From Actinomadura rifamycini DSM 43936 (GTDB taxonomy: Bacteria; Actinomycetota; Actinomycetes; Streptosporangiales; Streptosporangiaceae): a DNA stretch of 64,000 nucleotides. Shown piece by piece: positions 37,286-46,306 of the stretch; the first letter of the stretch is position 1, and each line of letters starts with the position of its first letter. Location: NCBI RefSeq assembly GCF_000425065.1, contig NZ_AULB01000009.1:1-64000 (forward strand), read 5' to 3'. The position numbers were made by a program, and so were the translations under genes. The notes beneath the pieces were generated by a model. It worked only from the letters and a program-made list of their open reading frames with translations, did no database searches and was not told the DNA's origin.

Positions 37286-38119
37286 TCAGGTCCGGGCCGC
37301 GTCGCCCGGACGGTCGAGCGCGTGCGCCCGCAAAGCCGCCGCGACCTCCCCGGGCGCCGCCGCCGGGGCGAGATGGGCGACACCCGGGAGGATCTCCAGC
37401 CGCGCCCGCCGCATCGCGCGCGCGATGGCGCGCTGCTCGTGCGGGGGAGTGGCCGGGTCCTCCGCGCCGCCCAGAACCAGCGTGCGGGCGTCGATCCGGC
37501 CCAGGTCGTCCCGCACGTCCGCCTCGGCGAGCACGTCGCAGCCGACCGCGTAGCCCTCCGGGTCCGTCGAGCCCAGCATGTCGGCGTAGGCCCGCACGAC
37601 CTCGGGCCGGTCGCGCCGGAACTCCGGCGCGAACCAGCGGTCCAGCACGGGAGGGACGATCGCCGCCATTCCTTCCCGCCGGACGAGGCCCGCCCGCTCG
37701 ACCCAGCTCCGCCGGTCGAGCACCGCGGCACAGCACATGACGGCGAGGGACGCGACACGGTCCGGCGCCAGCCGCGCGGCGCGAAGCGCGATCATGCCGC
37801 CGATCGAGATGCCCGCGAGATGGACCGGTCCGGTACCGAGGCCGTCGACGACGCGCAGCACGTCGTCGACGAGCTCGTCGATGCCCCGGGGCGCCGCGCG
37901 GTCCGCGGCGTCGCCGTGACCGCGCTGGTCGAAGCGCGCCACGTCGAACGAATCGGTCAGGAACGGGACGACGCCGTCCCACAGAGCGGTGGTGGTGCCC
38001 AGCGAGTTCAGCAGGACCATCGTGCCGAGGGCGCCATGCGGACCGGTCGCCCGGTCCAGGACGATGCCCGGGGGCACGGCATCGCGGCGGCCGGTCCGTG
38101 GCACGTCACGTACTGACAT
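37286..38119 (-). CDS. alpha/beta hydrolase, 3-oxoadipate enol-lactonase-like
   Basis: A 277-residue alpha/beta hydrolase with an oxyanion segment LNSLGTTTALWDG, nucleophile elbow GISIGGM (Ser in AGISIGG), acid in LVLGGAEDPATPP and His in ILPGVAHLAP. The DQRGHGDA motif is PcaD-like. In this sugar-acid set it could open an aldonolactone, or act as an esterase. Co-directional with its neighbours, spacing 25-50 bp. Confidence 0.82.
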   Translation of the reverse strand: MSVRDVPRTGRRDAVPPGIVLDRATGPHGALGTMVLLNSLGTTTALWDGVVPFLTDSFDVARFDQRGHGDAADRAAPRGIDELVDDVLRVVDGLGTGPVHLAGISIGGMIALRAARLAPDRVASLAVMCCAAVLDRRSWVERAGLVRREGMAAIVPPVLDRWFAPEFRRDRPEVVRAYADMLGSTDPEGYAVGCDVLAEADVRDDLGRIDARTLVLGGAEDPATPPHEQRAIARAMRRARLEILPGVAHLAPAAAPGEVAAALRAHALDRPGDAART

Positions 38120-38169
38120 GGGACGTCCTGACTGTCGGGGGAGCGGTGTCGTGTCGGTGCCCGGTCGTC

Positions 38170-39186
38170 TCAACCGCGCCGGTCCCCCGTGTAGACGTCG
38201 CGCTCGGTCAGCGCGTTGAGGAGGGGCTCGCCGGCGCGGTAGCGCCCGATGTTCTCGACGATGATGTCGATCGAGCGCTGGGTGCGGTCCGGGACGGCCG
38301 GAGTCACGTGGGGTGTGATCATGACGTTGGGGAAGTCCCAGAGCGGGGACTCCGGGGGAAGCGGCTCGGGCGTGGCCACGTCGAGTCCGGCGCCCGCGAT
38401 CTCTCCCGCCCGCAGGGCCTCGACGAGGGCGTCCTGATCGATGATCCCGCCGCGTGCCATATTGATGACGAACGCGGTGCCCTTCATCCGCGCGAACTCG
38501 CGGGTCGAGAAGAGGTGGCGGGTGGCGTCGGTCAGCTGCGCCGCGATCATGATGACGTCGGCCTCGTCGAGGAGCGGCCCCAGGTGGTCTCCGTCGTCCG
38601 AGGACAGCATGACGTCCACGTCCGGGTCCTTTTCCGCGGGGCGGCGCCGGTACACGACCACGCGCATGCCGAACGCCTTGCCGAGGCGCGCCATTTCCCG
38701 GGCCGTGTGACCGAATCCGATGATGCCCAGCGTTTTCCCCCACAGCGCCAGCTTCTTCTCGTAGCCGTCGATGAAGCGCCAGAGGTGCGCGTCCTGCATT
38801 TCGAACAGCCCCCGGGCATCGAAAGTGAGCGCGAGCGCGAAGTAGAAACCGTGCTGGGCCAGTGCGGGGGCGGAACGGCCGGCGGACCCGGTGACGATCA
38901 GCCCCCGCTCGAACACCTCGGGTCTCGCGGATCTGGTGAGACCGGAGTGGTCGCAGTGCACCCACGCCAGGCGCGGCGCGGCGAGGTACCGGTCGTCGAG
39001 GTCGCCCGTGATGACGGCGACGTCCGCGTCCTCGAGCGCACCGGCGATCCCGGCGTTGTCCCACGGAGCGACATGGACGAACTCCGCCGGAGCGAACGCC
39101 CGACGCAGCTGCTCCACCTGGTCCGGTTCGAACATGACCGTTGCGAGCACCGAGCGGATGCTGCGGTTCCGATGATTCGGCTGCAT
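38170..39186 (-). CDS. D-isomer-specific 2-hydroxyacid dehydrogenase
   Basis: A 338-residue NAD-dependent dehydrogenase. The NAD domain has LGIIGFGHTAREMARLGKAFGM, INMARGGIIDQDAL and the catalytic His in ITPHVTP; the Arg and Glu of the catalytic triad lie in IAAQLTDATRH and AGLDVATPEPLP. It oxidises or reduces a 2-hydroxy/2-keto acid. It heads the minus-strand set and is divergent from the second binding protein, with two tripartite operators between them. ATG 39186 lies after GGAGGTAGG at a rather long spacing. Confidence 0.88.
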   Translation of the reverse strand: MQPNHRNRSIRSVLATVMFEPDQVEQLRRAFAPAEFVHVAPWDNAGIAGALEDADVAVITGDLDDRYLAAPRLAWVHCDHSGLTRSARPEVFERGLIVTGSAGRSAPALAQHGFYFALALTFDARGLFEMQDAHLWRFIDGYEKKLALWGKTLGIIGFGHTAREMARLGKAFGMRVVVYRRRPAEKDPDVDVMLSSDDGDHLGPLLDEADVIMIAAQLTDATRHLFSTREFARMKGTAFVINMARGGIIDQDALVEALRAGEIAGAGLDVATPEPLPPESPLWDFPNVMITPHVTPAVPDRTQRSIDIIVENIGRYRAGEPLLNALTERDVYTGDRRG

Positions 39187-39272
39187 GGGTTGTGGCCTAC
39201 CTCCAATGGCGGGGGCCGGGCGCGGGCACCGAGCCGATCGCTGGTTCATCACAGCGGTCCGAAGATCCGTCC

Positions 39273-39296
39273 GGCAATCGCTTGCCATCTGTTGCC
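39273..39296 (+). promoter_or_regulatory. tripartite LacI-type operator 4
   Basis: GGCAA-TCGC-TTGCC (39273-39286), ATCTG, TTGCC (39292-39296). Situated 87-110 bp upstream of the 2-hydroxyacid dehydrogenase start in the divergent region. Confidence 0.8.
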
Positions 39297-39349
39297 ATGA
39301 CGGCGAAACGCCGCGCGCGGCGGGCGGAGTCGTGCGGAGGGGACGCTGC

Positions 39350-39373
39350 GGCAACCCGTGGCAACCGCTTGCC
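39350..39373 (-). promoter_or_regulatory. tripartite LacI-type operator 5, opposite orientation
   Basis: Read on the minus strand from 39373: GGCAA-GCGG-TTGCC, ACGGG, TTGCC. It is the mirror orientation of operator 4, so the two extra half-sites face each other across 53 bp. Lies 90-113 bp upstream of the second binding protein. Confidence 0.75.
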
Positions 39374-39462
39374 GCTCGTCGCGGGCCGCACGTCTGATGC
39401 TCGGTGACCCCGGCGGGATGGCGGCGGTGGAACCGTGCGTCCAGGACGAAGGAACGTGCGCG

Positions 39463-41007
39463 ATGCTCATTCGACCCACAGGACAGCGGCCGCCGCTACG
39501 GCTCCCCGCGGCCGTGGCGGCCGTGGCCGCGCTGCTGGCGACGGCGTCCTGCGGCGCCTCGGGCGGACGGCCGCCGGCGGACGCCGGGACGCTCTCCCTG
39601 GCCGTGCAGAACACCCCGAACTCGTTCGACCCCGCGCAGCTCCTGAGCGGGACGCAGTCCTACGTGTGGAGCGCGCTCTACGACACGCTCCTCACCGTCG
39701 ACAACAAGGGCGAGCTCAAGCCGAACGCCGCCGAGAGCTGGGCGTACTCCGACGACCGCGAGACGCTCACCTTGACGCTGCGGGAAGGCATGACGTTCAG
39801 CGGCGGGGCTCCCGTGACGGCCGCGGCGGTGAAGGCGACGCTCGAGCGGACGCTGTCGACCCCGGGACCGAACAGCTTCACGGTGGCCTCGATCGACTCG
39901 GTCGACGCCCCCGACGCGCGGACGGTCGTCCTCCACCTGAAGGCACCGGACGGTGCGCTCCTGCGCTCGCTCGCGGCGGCGGCCGGGGTGATCGGGGACC
40001 CGGAGACGCTGGACGCCGAGCGGACGGCGCTCGACCCGGTCGGGTCGGGCCCGTACGTCCTGGACGGGTCGACGGTCAACGGCTCGGAGTACGTCCTGAA
40101 GAAGCGGGACGACTACTGGAACGCGAAGGCGTACCCGTTCGAGACCGTCAGGATGCGGGTGATGAAGGACCGCACGGCGATCGTCAACGCCTTGCGGTCC
40201 GGAAGCCTGAACGCGGCCAGCGTGGAGCCGACCCACGTCGACCAGTTCAAGGCCGGCGGGTTCGAAGTGACGTACATCGACGCGGTCGTGGTGGGGATGC
40301 TGAGCCTGTCCGACCGCGGCGGGAAGGTGCTGGAACCCCTGTCGGACGTGCGGGTGCGCCGGGCGATCAACATGGCCTTCGACCGCGAGAAGATCGTCGA
40401 GCAGCTGCTGCGCGGTGCGGGCGAGCCGACGCGGCAGGTGTTCAGCCCGAAGGGCGAGGCGTACGATCCCGCGCTGGAGCGGGCGTACACCTATGATCCG
40501 GCGGCCGCGAAGAAGCTGCTCGCGGAGGCCGGCTATCCGGACGGGTTCGCCGTGCGCATGCCGAGCCTGTTCTTCACCAAGCCGTTCGAGCCGACGGTCG
40601 CCCAGGCGCTCGGAGAGATCGGTATCGAGGTCGCCTGGGACCCGACGCCTCCGCAGAACAGCGCGTCGTCGATCAGCTCGCAGAAGTACGGCATGCTCCT
40701 CCAGATCGAAGGGCTGAACGCCGCTCCGATCGAGGTGAAGAACTCGCTGGATCCGAAGGGTCCGCGCAACGTGTTCGGCACCCGGGACCCCGGGCTCACG
40801 GAGATGCTCGACCAGGCGAACGCCGTGGGAGACCCCACGCGGGCGGCCGCGCTGTACAAGCGGATCAACGCGTTCCTGGTGGAGAACGCCTGGTACGCGC
40901 CGATCTTCTACAGCGGGCGCAACTGGGTGACCGCCGACGGGGTCGAGTTCCTCGGCGACGGATCCAACCTCTTCAACAGCATCCGCGCATTCGGCGTCTC
41001 GGATTAG
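39463..41007 (+). CDS. second family-5 solute-binding lipoprotein (paralogue)
   Basis: A 514-residue lipoprotein with lipobox ATASC (Cys near 29), nearly collinear with the protein at 31515-33050: shared strings include DDRETLTL, DPVGSGPYVLDG, RVRRAINMAFDR, KIVEQLLRGAG, MPSLFFTKPFEPT and WDPTPPQNS. ATG 39463 has GAAGGAAC upstream. It has no permease of its own nearby, so it probably feeds the same DppBCDF importer with another substrate. It is followed by a secreted GH39-like enzyme. Confidence 0.93.
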   Translation: MLIRPTGQRPPLRLPAAVAAVAALLATASCGASGGRPPADAGTLSLAVQNTPNSFDPAQLLSGTQSYVWSALYDTLLTVDNKGELKPNAAESWAYSDDRETLTLTLREGMTFSGGAPVTAAAVKATLERTLSTPGPNSFTVASIDSVDAPDARTVVLHLKAPDGALLRSLAAAAGVIGDPETLDAERTALDPVGSGPYVLDGSTVNGSEYVLKKRDDYWNAKAYPFETVRMRVMKDRTAIVNALRSGSLNAASVEPTHVDQFKAGGFEVTYIDAVVVGMLSLSDRGGKVLEPLSDVRVRRAINMAFDREKIVEQLLRGAGEPTRQVFSPKGEAYDPALERAYTYDPAAAKKLLAEAGYPDGFAVRMPSLFFTKPFEPTVAQALGEIGIEVAWDPTPPQNSASSISSQKYGMLLQIEGLNAAPIEVKNSLDPKGPRNVFGTRDPGLTEMLDQANAVGDPTRAAALYKRINAFLVENAWYAPIFYSGRNWVTADGVEFLGDGSNLFNSIRAFGVSD

Positions 41008-41073
41008 CGCGAAGCAGACGCAGGGTCGCCGCGACTCCCGGCTGTGCGGCCCGGCTTCTTCTCAAGGAGGAGA

Positions 41074-42627
41074 ATGATCACAAGATTCGCCCGCCCCCGT
41101 ATCGTGCGGGCCGTCGTCGTCACGACGGCGCTCGCGATGCCGATCGCCCTCTCCGCCGGGCCGTCCGAGGTGGCCGCGCGTGCCGACGCGCCCGCCCCGG
41201 CGCCCGCTCCGGCGACCGTCTCGGTCGACTTCGGCGACGAGAAGGGCCGGCTTCGGCGCTCGGAGCGCTACAACAACTACCCCAACGAGAACGCGTTCGT
41301 CGAACAGCGGTCCGCCGACGTCCGGTTCCTCAACGAGCAGGGCCTTCATCAAGAGGTCCACCGGGTGTGGCTGGACTACGTGTTCGAGCAGTGCAGCATC
41401 GAGACCCGCACGTGCGATTTCTCCGGTAACACGGATGCCTACCTCACCGATGCGAGCAACCTCTCCGACGCGGTGCTCGTGAACCTCAACCCGAGCGAGT
41501 TCATCCGCGGCGAGCGGCCGTTCGAGGACCTGCAGCCCCTGCTCGAGGTGATGCTCGGAGACCTCAAGAAGAAGTACCCGGCCGTGAAGTACGTCGAGGT
41601 GTTCAACGAGCCGGACTGGCAGTACCACGGGCATGAACGCCACGATGGCCGCCCGGCGGACGAGGTCACGCTGCGACCCGGTGACCTGTACCGCTTCTAC
41701 GCGCCGTTCTACAAGGCGGCCAGGAAGGCCGACAAGGGCGTGCGGGCGGCCGACCGGCTCCGCGTGGGCGGCCCGGCGCTCAGCGTCATGGACCCCGAGT
41801 GGATGGAGCCGTTCCTGGACGACTACGCCGCCGACCGCGACCCGCACAAGCGGCTGGACTTCATCAGCCACCACTCCTACCTGAAGTGGGACGACGACTA
41901 CCAGGTGCCGACCTTCTACAAGTCCGACCTGCGGCAGGTCTCGTCGGAGCGCGGCGACATCCTCAAGTGGCTGAGGGAACGCCGCATCCGAGGGCGGATC
42001 CCCAGCTTCATCACCGAGACGGGCATCTACCCCGGCCCGTCCTTCGACGACCGGACCGGGACGGCCGACTACCTCCGGCAGGCGGCCGGCATGGCCACCT
42101 ACACCTACCTGTACTCCCGGCAGCCCGACACCTACATGTTCAACTGGGTCGTCCGGCACTTCGCGGAGGGACGCAAGGACCAGCTGGTGACACGGGTCGA
42201 CGACGGGCCCGTCCCCACCGGGGTCTTCACCCCCTACGGCAACATGATGCTGATGCAGTCCAGGATGAAGGACATCGAGGTGTCCGCCGCCGTCTCGGGC
42301 AGCCGCAAGGACGACAACGGCGTTTACGCGACCGCCTCGAAGGACCGGACGGGGGCGTCGCTCATGGTCTGGAACTGGCAGCACACCAACGACCGGAGCC
42401 ATCGGACCACCGTCGACATGTCCGGGCTGCCGCGGCGCCTCAGGTACGGGCCGGTGCGCCAGCGCATGTTCAGGATCGACCAGAACACGAGCAACTACTT
42501 CGCCGACCCGGCCGGGGCCGGCCTGCGGCAGGTCTCCGAAAAGATCGTCAGGCCCGGCACGCGCCATAGCGAGACCATCGACCTCAAGCCCAACGCCCTG
42601 TACCTCATCCTCCTGGAACCCGCCTGA
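41074..42627 (+). CDS. secreted GH39-like glycoside hydrolase
   Basis: A 517-residue protein with a long signal peptide (positively charged start, hydrophobic VRAVVVTTALAMPIALS, then ARADA), so extracellular. The barrel has a clear acid/base motif YVEVFNEPDW and a nucleophile motif FITETGIYPGP, the layout of clan GH-A enzymes such as GH39 (beta-xylosidase/alpha-L-iduronidase). A C-terminal beta domain follows. AAGGAGG precedes ATG 41074. It is the only exported glycosidase in the cluster, so it may make the first external cut. Substrate specificity is not evident. Confidence 0.75.
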   Translation: MITRFARPRIVRAVVVTTALAMPIALSAGPSEVAARADAPAPAPAPATVSVDFGDEKGRLRRSERYNNYPNENAFVEQRSADVRFLNEQGLHQEVHRVWLDYVFEQCSIETRTCDFSGNTDAYLTDASNLSDAVLVNLNPSEFIRGERPFEDLQPLLEVMLGDLKKKYPAVKYVEVFNEPDWQYHGHERHDGRPADEVTLRPGDLYRFYAPFYKAARKADKGVRAADRLRVGGPALSVMDPEWMEPFLDDYAADRDPHKRLDFISHHSYLKWDDDYQVPTFYKSDLRQVSSERGDILKWLRERRIRGRIPSFITETGIYPGPSFDDRTGTADYLRQAAGMATYTYLYSRQPDTYMFNWVVRHFAEGRKDQLVTRVDDGPVPTGVFTPYGNMMLMQSRMKDIEVSAAVSGSRKDDNGVYATASKDRTGASLMVWNWQHTNDRSHRTTVDMSGLPRRLRYGPVRQRMFRIDQNTSNYFADPAGAGLRQVSEKIVRPGTRHSETIDLKPNALYLILLEPA

Positions 42628-42726
42628 TCGCGGTTCCCGCATCGCCGCGCCGAGCGCCCGATCGGGACGGCTGCCGGGAAGGGCATCGCGTCCGGCAAGG
42701 CGCGGTGCCCTCCCCGGCACGCTCGT

Positions 42727-42875
42727 TCAGCGGAGGACCCGCCGGTGCAGTCCGGCGATCTCCGGTCCGGGGTCGAGGCCCAGCTCGTCACGCAGCCGCG
42801 TACCAGCTCGCTGATCTGCGCGGGGAGGTTCGTCTGCGGCGCCGTTTCGGGCGCGTTGGCCAGCGCGGGGTCCTG
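42727..42875 (-). pseudogene. inverted fragments of an AfsR-type regulator (BTAD end and linker)
   Basis: On the minus strand, 42727-42804 codes the typical end of a BTAD domain (RLRDELGLDPGPEIAGLHRRVLR then stop), and 42801-42875 codes the linker that normally follows it (LANAPETAPQTNLPAQISELV). The matching ATPase starts on the plus strand at 42877 with GRDEALARVGALL. In an intact gene these three pieces would be read in one direction in the order BTAD end, linker, ATPase. Here the first two are each inverted where they stand. Confidence 0.6.
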
Positions 42876-42876
42876 C

Positions 42877-44123
42877 GGGCGCGACGAGGCGCTGGCCCGG
42901 GTCGGGGCGCTGCTGAAGTCGGCCCGGCTGGTCACCCTCACCGGCACCGGCGGTGTCGGCAAGACGCGCCTGGCCCTGGAGACCGCCGCAGACCATCCGG
43001 ACGGCGTGTGGCTCGTCGAGCTGGCGGGTCTCGACCGGACGGCCGGGGCACCGGGGGTCGAGCGGCTCGCCGAGACGGTCATCGCCGTGCTCGGCGTCCG
43101 CGACGACACCGCCCCCGGCCTGCCGCGTTCCGGCGCGCCCGCCGATCCGGCCGCACGGCTCGCCGACGCGCTGCGGACCCGCCGGACGCTGCTCGTCCTG
43201 GACAATTGCAAGCACGTCGTCGACGACGTCGCCGCGTTGAGCGAGCGGCTGCTGCGGGCGGCGCCGCGGGTGCGGATCCTCGCCACCGGCCAGGAGCCCC
43301 TGCGGCTCGCCGGGGAGTCGGTCTGGCCCGTGCCGCCGCTGGAGTCACCGCACTCTCCGGGCGACCACGGGCCCGCGGCGCTCCGCAGGTTCAGCGCCGT
43401 CCGGCTGTTCGAGGCGCGCGCGGCGGCCGCCGTTCCGGGTTTCACGGTCGACGCCGCCAACGCCCGCGCGGTTTGCCGCCGGCTGGACGGCGTCCCGCTC
43501 GCCCTGGAGCTGGCCGCCACCCGGCTGCGCGCCTTGGACGTCCACGATCTGGCCGAGCGGCTCGACGACCGGTTCCGGCTGCTCTCCTCGGGACACCGCG
43601 GCACCCCGGCGCGGCAGCGGACCCTGCGCGCGATGATCGACTGGAGCTGGGAGCTGCTGTCCGGGCCCGAACGCGCCTGCGCCGGCTCGCCGTGCACCAC
43701 GAAGGCTGCACGCTGGAGGCGGCGGAGGAGGTCTGCGCGGACGGCGCGGACGTCGCGCCCGAGGACGTCCTGGGCCTGCCGGCGCGCCTCGTCGACCGCT
43801 CGATGGTGGTGCGGGCCGCGAGCCCGGGCCGGACCCGCTACCGGCTGCTGGAATCGGTCGCCGCCTACGCCCCGGAACGCCTGGAGGAGGCCGGCGAGAC
43901 CGAGCGAATCCGGCTCCGGCACCTGACCTTCCACACCGCACCGGCCGAACGCGCGGAGCCGCGACTGCGCGGCTCCGACCAGCGGCGCCGGCTGGGACGC
44001 CTGGACGCCGAGCACGCCGACCTGCGCGGCGCGCTGGAGGAGGCCGTGCGGCGGCGCGACGCCGGCCTCGCGCTGCGCCTGGTCCCACCGGCGCGGCGAC
44101 GCGGTCGCGTTGGACCTCGCTGA
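42877..44123 (+). pseudogene. AfsR/LuxR-type signal-transduction ATPase remnant, frameshifted
   Basis: Reads GRDEALARVGALLKSARLVTLTGTGGVGKTRLALETA (Walker A intact), TLLVLDNCKHVVDD (Walker B), then RLDGVPLALELAATRLRAL and WSWELLSGPERA. At about 43676 one base is missing, and the family sequence continues in the next frame (LRRLAVHHEGCTLEAAEEVC to LRGALEEAVRRRDAGLALRL), stopping at 44123. No start codon context, no DNA-binding domain, and the helical-repeat tail is cut off. A decayed regulator gene. Confidence 0.75.
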
Positions 44124-44300
44124 TCAGCGGGACGGTAGTCGTCGCGGGGACCCGTGGGGCGCCGTGCACGATGCCGTCCAGGGCGGTGCGCGGCCGTCCG
44201 ACGAGTTCGTCGTGCACCGAGGCGTCGGCGATGAATCGTCCAGCCCGATGGCGCCCGCGCCGGTGACGAGCACGGACTCGCCGGACAGCAGCCGGCGCGG
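44124..44300 (-). pseudogene. fragment of a Rossmann-fold NAD(P) epimerase/reductase
   Basis: The minus strand holds LLSGESVLVTGAGAIG in one frame and RFIADASVHDELVGRPRTALDGIVHGAP in another, split by a few bases. Joined, these look like the first part of an NAD(P)-binding epimerase. No complete frame exists. A gene scrap in the same decayed zone as the ATPase remnant; the family call is tentative. Confidence 0.35.
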
Positions 44301-44485
44301 TCCTCGCCTGCGGGAGTACGACGAGCCGCTCGCCTCCGCGGGCCTCATCGACACCCGGTCCGCCGAGGCCGCGGCGAGCTGCGACTCCGCCGTGGAATGA
44401 GCGGTGCGGCGGTCCGCGGGCACCGGCGTTGACAACGCCGGTGCCCGATGTTTCGATCACGCCACCCCACCGATCGGAGAGAGCG

Positions 44486-45664
44486 ATGCTCAAGCGAGGC
44501 GCCTTCGCGGCGGCTTCGGTCGCCGGCCTCGTGACGTCGGCTCTGGCGGCGCCGTCCCGTGCCGCCGAGGGCCCGCTGCCGCTGCCGCTCCTTCCGCACG
44601 TGCCGTTCTACCCGAGGACGGCGGTTCCGGCCTCCGGCCGTCCCGTGCCGCTCGCCGTGAAGACGAGGCCGCTGAACCCGTCCTACGACTTCCGCGGGCG
44701 GACCCGCATCCTGGACGGCTTCCTCGCCCGGTCCTCCACGCTCGGCTACCTGGTCCTGCACGGCGCGACGATCGTCGACGAGCGGTACTTCGCCGGCTTC
44801 GACGCCGCCAGCCGCTTCAACTCCTGGTCGGTCGGCAAGTCCATCACCGCCACCGCCGTCGGCGCGGCCGTCGCCGACGGCCGGATCGACTCGGTCCGCG
44901 ACCCCGTGACCGCGTACATCCCCGAACTGCGCGGCAGCGGCTACGACGGCGTCGCGATCCGCGACATCCTGCAGATGTCCTCCGGGCACGACTACGACGA
45001 GACCGGCTACACCAACCCGTTCAAGGGAGCGACCTCCACCACGATCCGGATGGTGCTCGGGGCGTCCCTCACCTGCCAGGCCCGCAGGGCCCGCCGCGGC
45101 TTCGAGCCGGGGACCCGCTGGAACTACGACTCCCTGAACACGTTCGTCCTCGGCTGGCTCGTCGCCAAGGCCGCCGGCATGCCGCTGGCCGCCTACGTGC
45201 GCGACAAGATCTGGCGGCCCGCGGGCATGGAGACCCCGCTGCTGATGGGCCGCGACTACCGGGGCAACGACATCGCCTACGGCTGCTACCACGCGACCGT
45301 CCGCGACTTCGCCCGCTTCGGCCTGCTCTACCTGCGCGACGGCCGCGCCGGCGGCGTCCAGGTCGTCCCGGCGGAGTGGATCGGCGACGCGACCCGGGCC
45401 GCCGAGCCCCACCTCCGGCCCGGCCGCCTCAGACCGGACGAGCCCGACAGCGCCGAGAACGCGTACGGCTACGGCTACCAGTGGTGGATCGGCGACCAGG
45501 GCGACTACACCGCCATCGGCATCCTGGGCCAGTTCGTCTACGTCTCGCCCGAGCACGACGTCGTCATCGTCAAGACCGGCCAGGACCTCAAGGCCGACAT
45601 CCACATGGCCGAAGCCCTCCCGGCCTTCCGCGCCGTCGCCGCCGCGGCGGCCGGGCGGACCTGA
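44486..45664 (+). CDS. secreted class C beta-lactamase-like serine hydrolase (NylB/EstB type)
   Basis: A 392-residue serine hydrolase with a signal peptide (LKRGAFAAASVAGLVTSALAAPSRAA). The S-x-x-K motif is SVGKS, the Tyr motif is YDS in RWNYDSLNTF, and the third-motif region is GILGQFVYVSPEHDVVIVKTG. The YxS and GQF forms are closer to 6-aminohexanoate-oligomer hydrolases and esterases than to true beta-lactamases. ATG 44486 follows CGGAGAGAG. No functional partner is adjacent. Confidence 0.87.
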   Translation: MLKRGAFAAASVAGLVTSALAAPSRAAEGPLPLPLLPHVPFYPRTAVPASGRPVPLAVKTRPLNPSYDFRGRTRILDGFLARSSTLGYLVLHGATIVDERYFAGFDAASRFNSWSVGKSITATAVGAAVADGRIDSVRDPVTAYIPELRGSGYDGVAIRDILQMSSGHDYDETGYTNPFKGATSTTIRMVLGASLTCQARRARRGFEPGTRWNYDSLNTFVLGWLVAKAAGMPLAAYVRDKIWRPAGMETPLLMGRDYRGNDIAYGCYHATVRDFARFGLLYLRDGRAGGVQVVPAEWIGDATRAAEPHLRPGRLRPDEPDSAENAYGYGYQWWIGDQGDYTAIGILGQFVYVSPEHDVVIVKTGQDLKADIHMAEALPAFRAVAAAAAGRT

Positions 45665-45673
45665 CACCGCCGC

Positions 45674-45698
45674 GGCCCGCCGGGGCGGGAGGCGGGCC
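45674..45698. terminator. hairpin between convergent serine hydrolase and leuD-like genes
   Basis: GGCCCGCC, nine-base loop, GGCGGGCC: an eight-bp G+C stem in the 36-bp gap between two converging stops. A likely bidirectional terminator without a T tract. Confidence 0.6.
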
Positions 45699-45700
45699 CG

Positions 45701-46306
45701 TCACGGCCGCCTCCGGCGCGCCGTGGTGGGCAGGGCGGGGCGGCGCCGGGCTTCGTAGGCGGCGATGTCGTCGGTGTGCCGCAGGGTGGTGCCGATGTCG
45801 TCGAGTCCGGCGAGGAGGCGGCGGCGGACGTCGGCCGGGACGTCGAAGGGGACGTCGATGCCGTGCGCGCGGACGCGCCGTTCGACGAGGTCCACGGTGA
45901 CGGGCGCGGCGGGCCGGTTCTCGAGGAGCTCCCAGAGCCGTTCGACGACCGCCATGGGGACGACGACGGGCAGGAGCCCGTTCTGGTGGGCGTTCCCGGT
46001 GAAGATGTCGCCGAAGCGGGGCGCGATGACGGCGCGGAACCCGTAGTCGGTGAGCGCGTACACGGCGCCTTCCCGGGAGGAGCCCGTTCCGAAGTCGGGC
46101 CCGGCGACGAGGACGGTGGCCTCGGTGTAGGGCGGCCGGTTGAGGACGAAGCCGGGGTCGTCGCGCCAGTCGGCGAAGAGGTCCCGCCCGTAGCCCGACT
46201 TGGTCAGCCGGGTGAGGAACCGCACGGGGATGATCTGGTCGGTGTCGACGTCGCTCGCGCGCAGCGGCGCGGCCTGCCCGGTGTGGACGGTGAATCGCTC
46301 CATCAT
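45701..46306 (-). CDS. leuD: LeuD-like dehydratase small subunit
   Basis: A 201-residue swivelling-domain subunit that pairs with the upstream large subunit. It has [14 protein letters not shown] and [19 protein letters not shown], then [17 protein letters not shown]. Typical LeuD has SSREHAxWAL and FRGNSLKNGLL, so the active-site neighbourhood is diverged. ATG 46306 overlaps the large-subunit stop (ATGA). It may isomerise a malate analogue other than isopropylmalate. Confidence 0.87.
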   Translation of the reverse strand: MMERFTVHTGQAAPLRASDVDTDQIIPVRFLTRLTKSGYGRDLFADWRDDPGFVLNRPPYTEATVLVAGPDFGTGSSREGAVYALTDYGFRAVIAPRFGDIFTGNAHQNGLLPVVVPMAVVERLWELLENRPAAPVTVDLVERRVRAHGIDVPFDVPADVRRRLLAGLDDIGTTLRHTDDIAAYEARRRPALPTTARRRRP

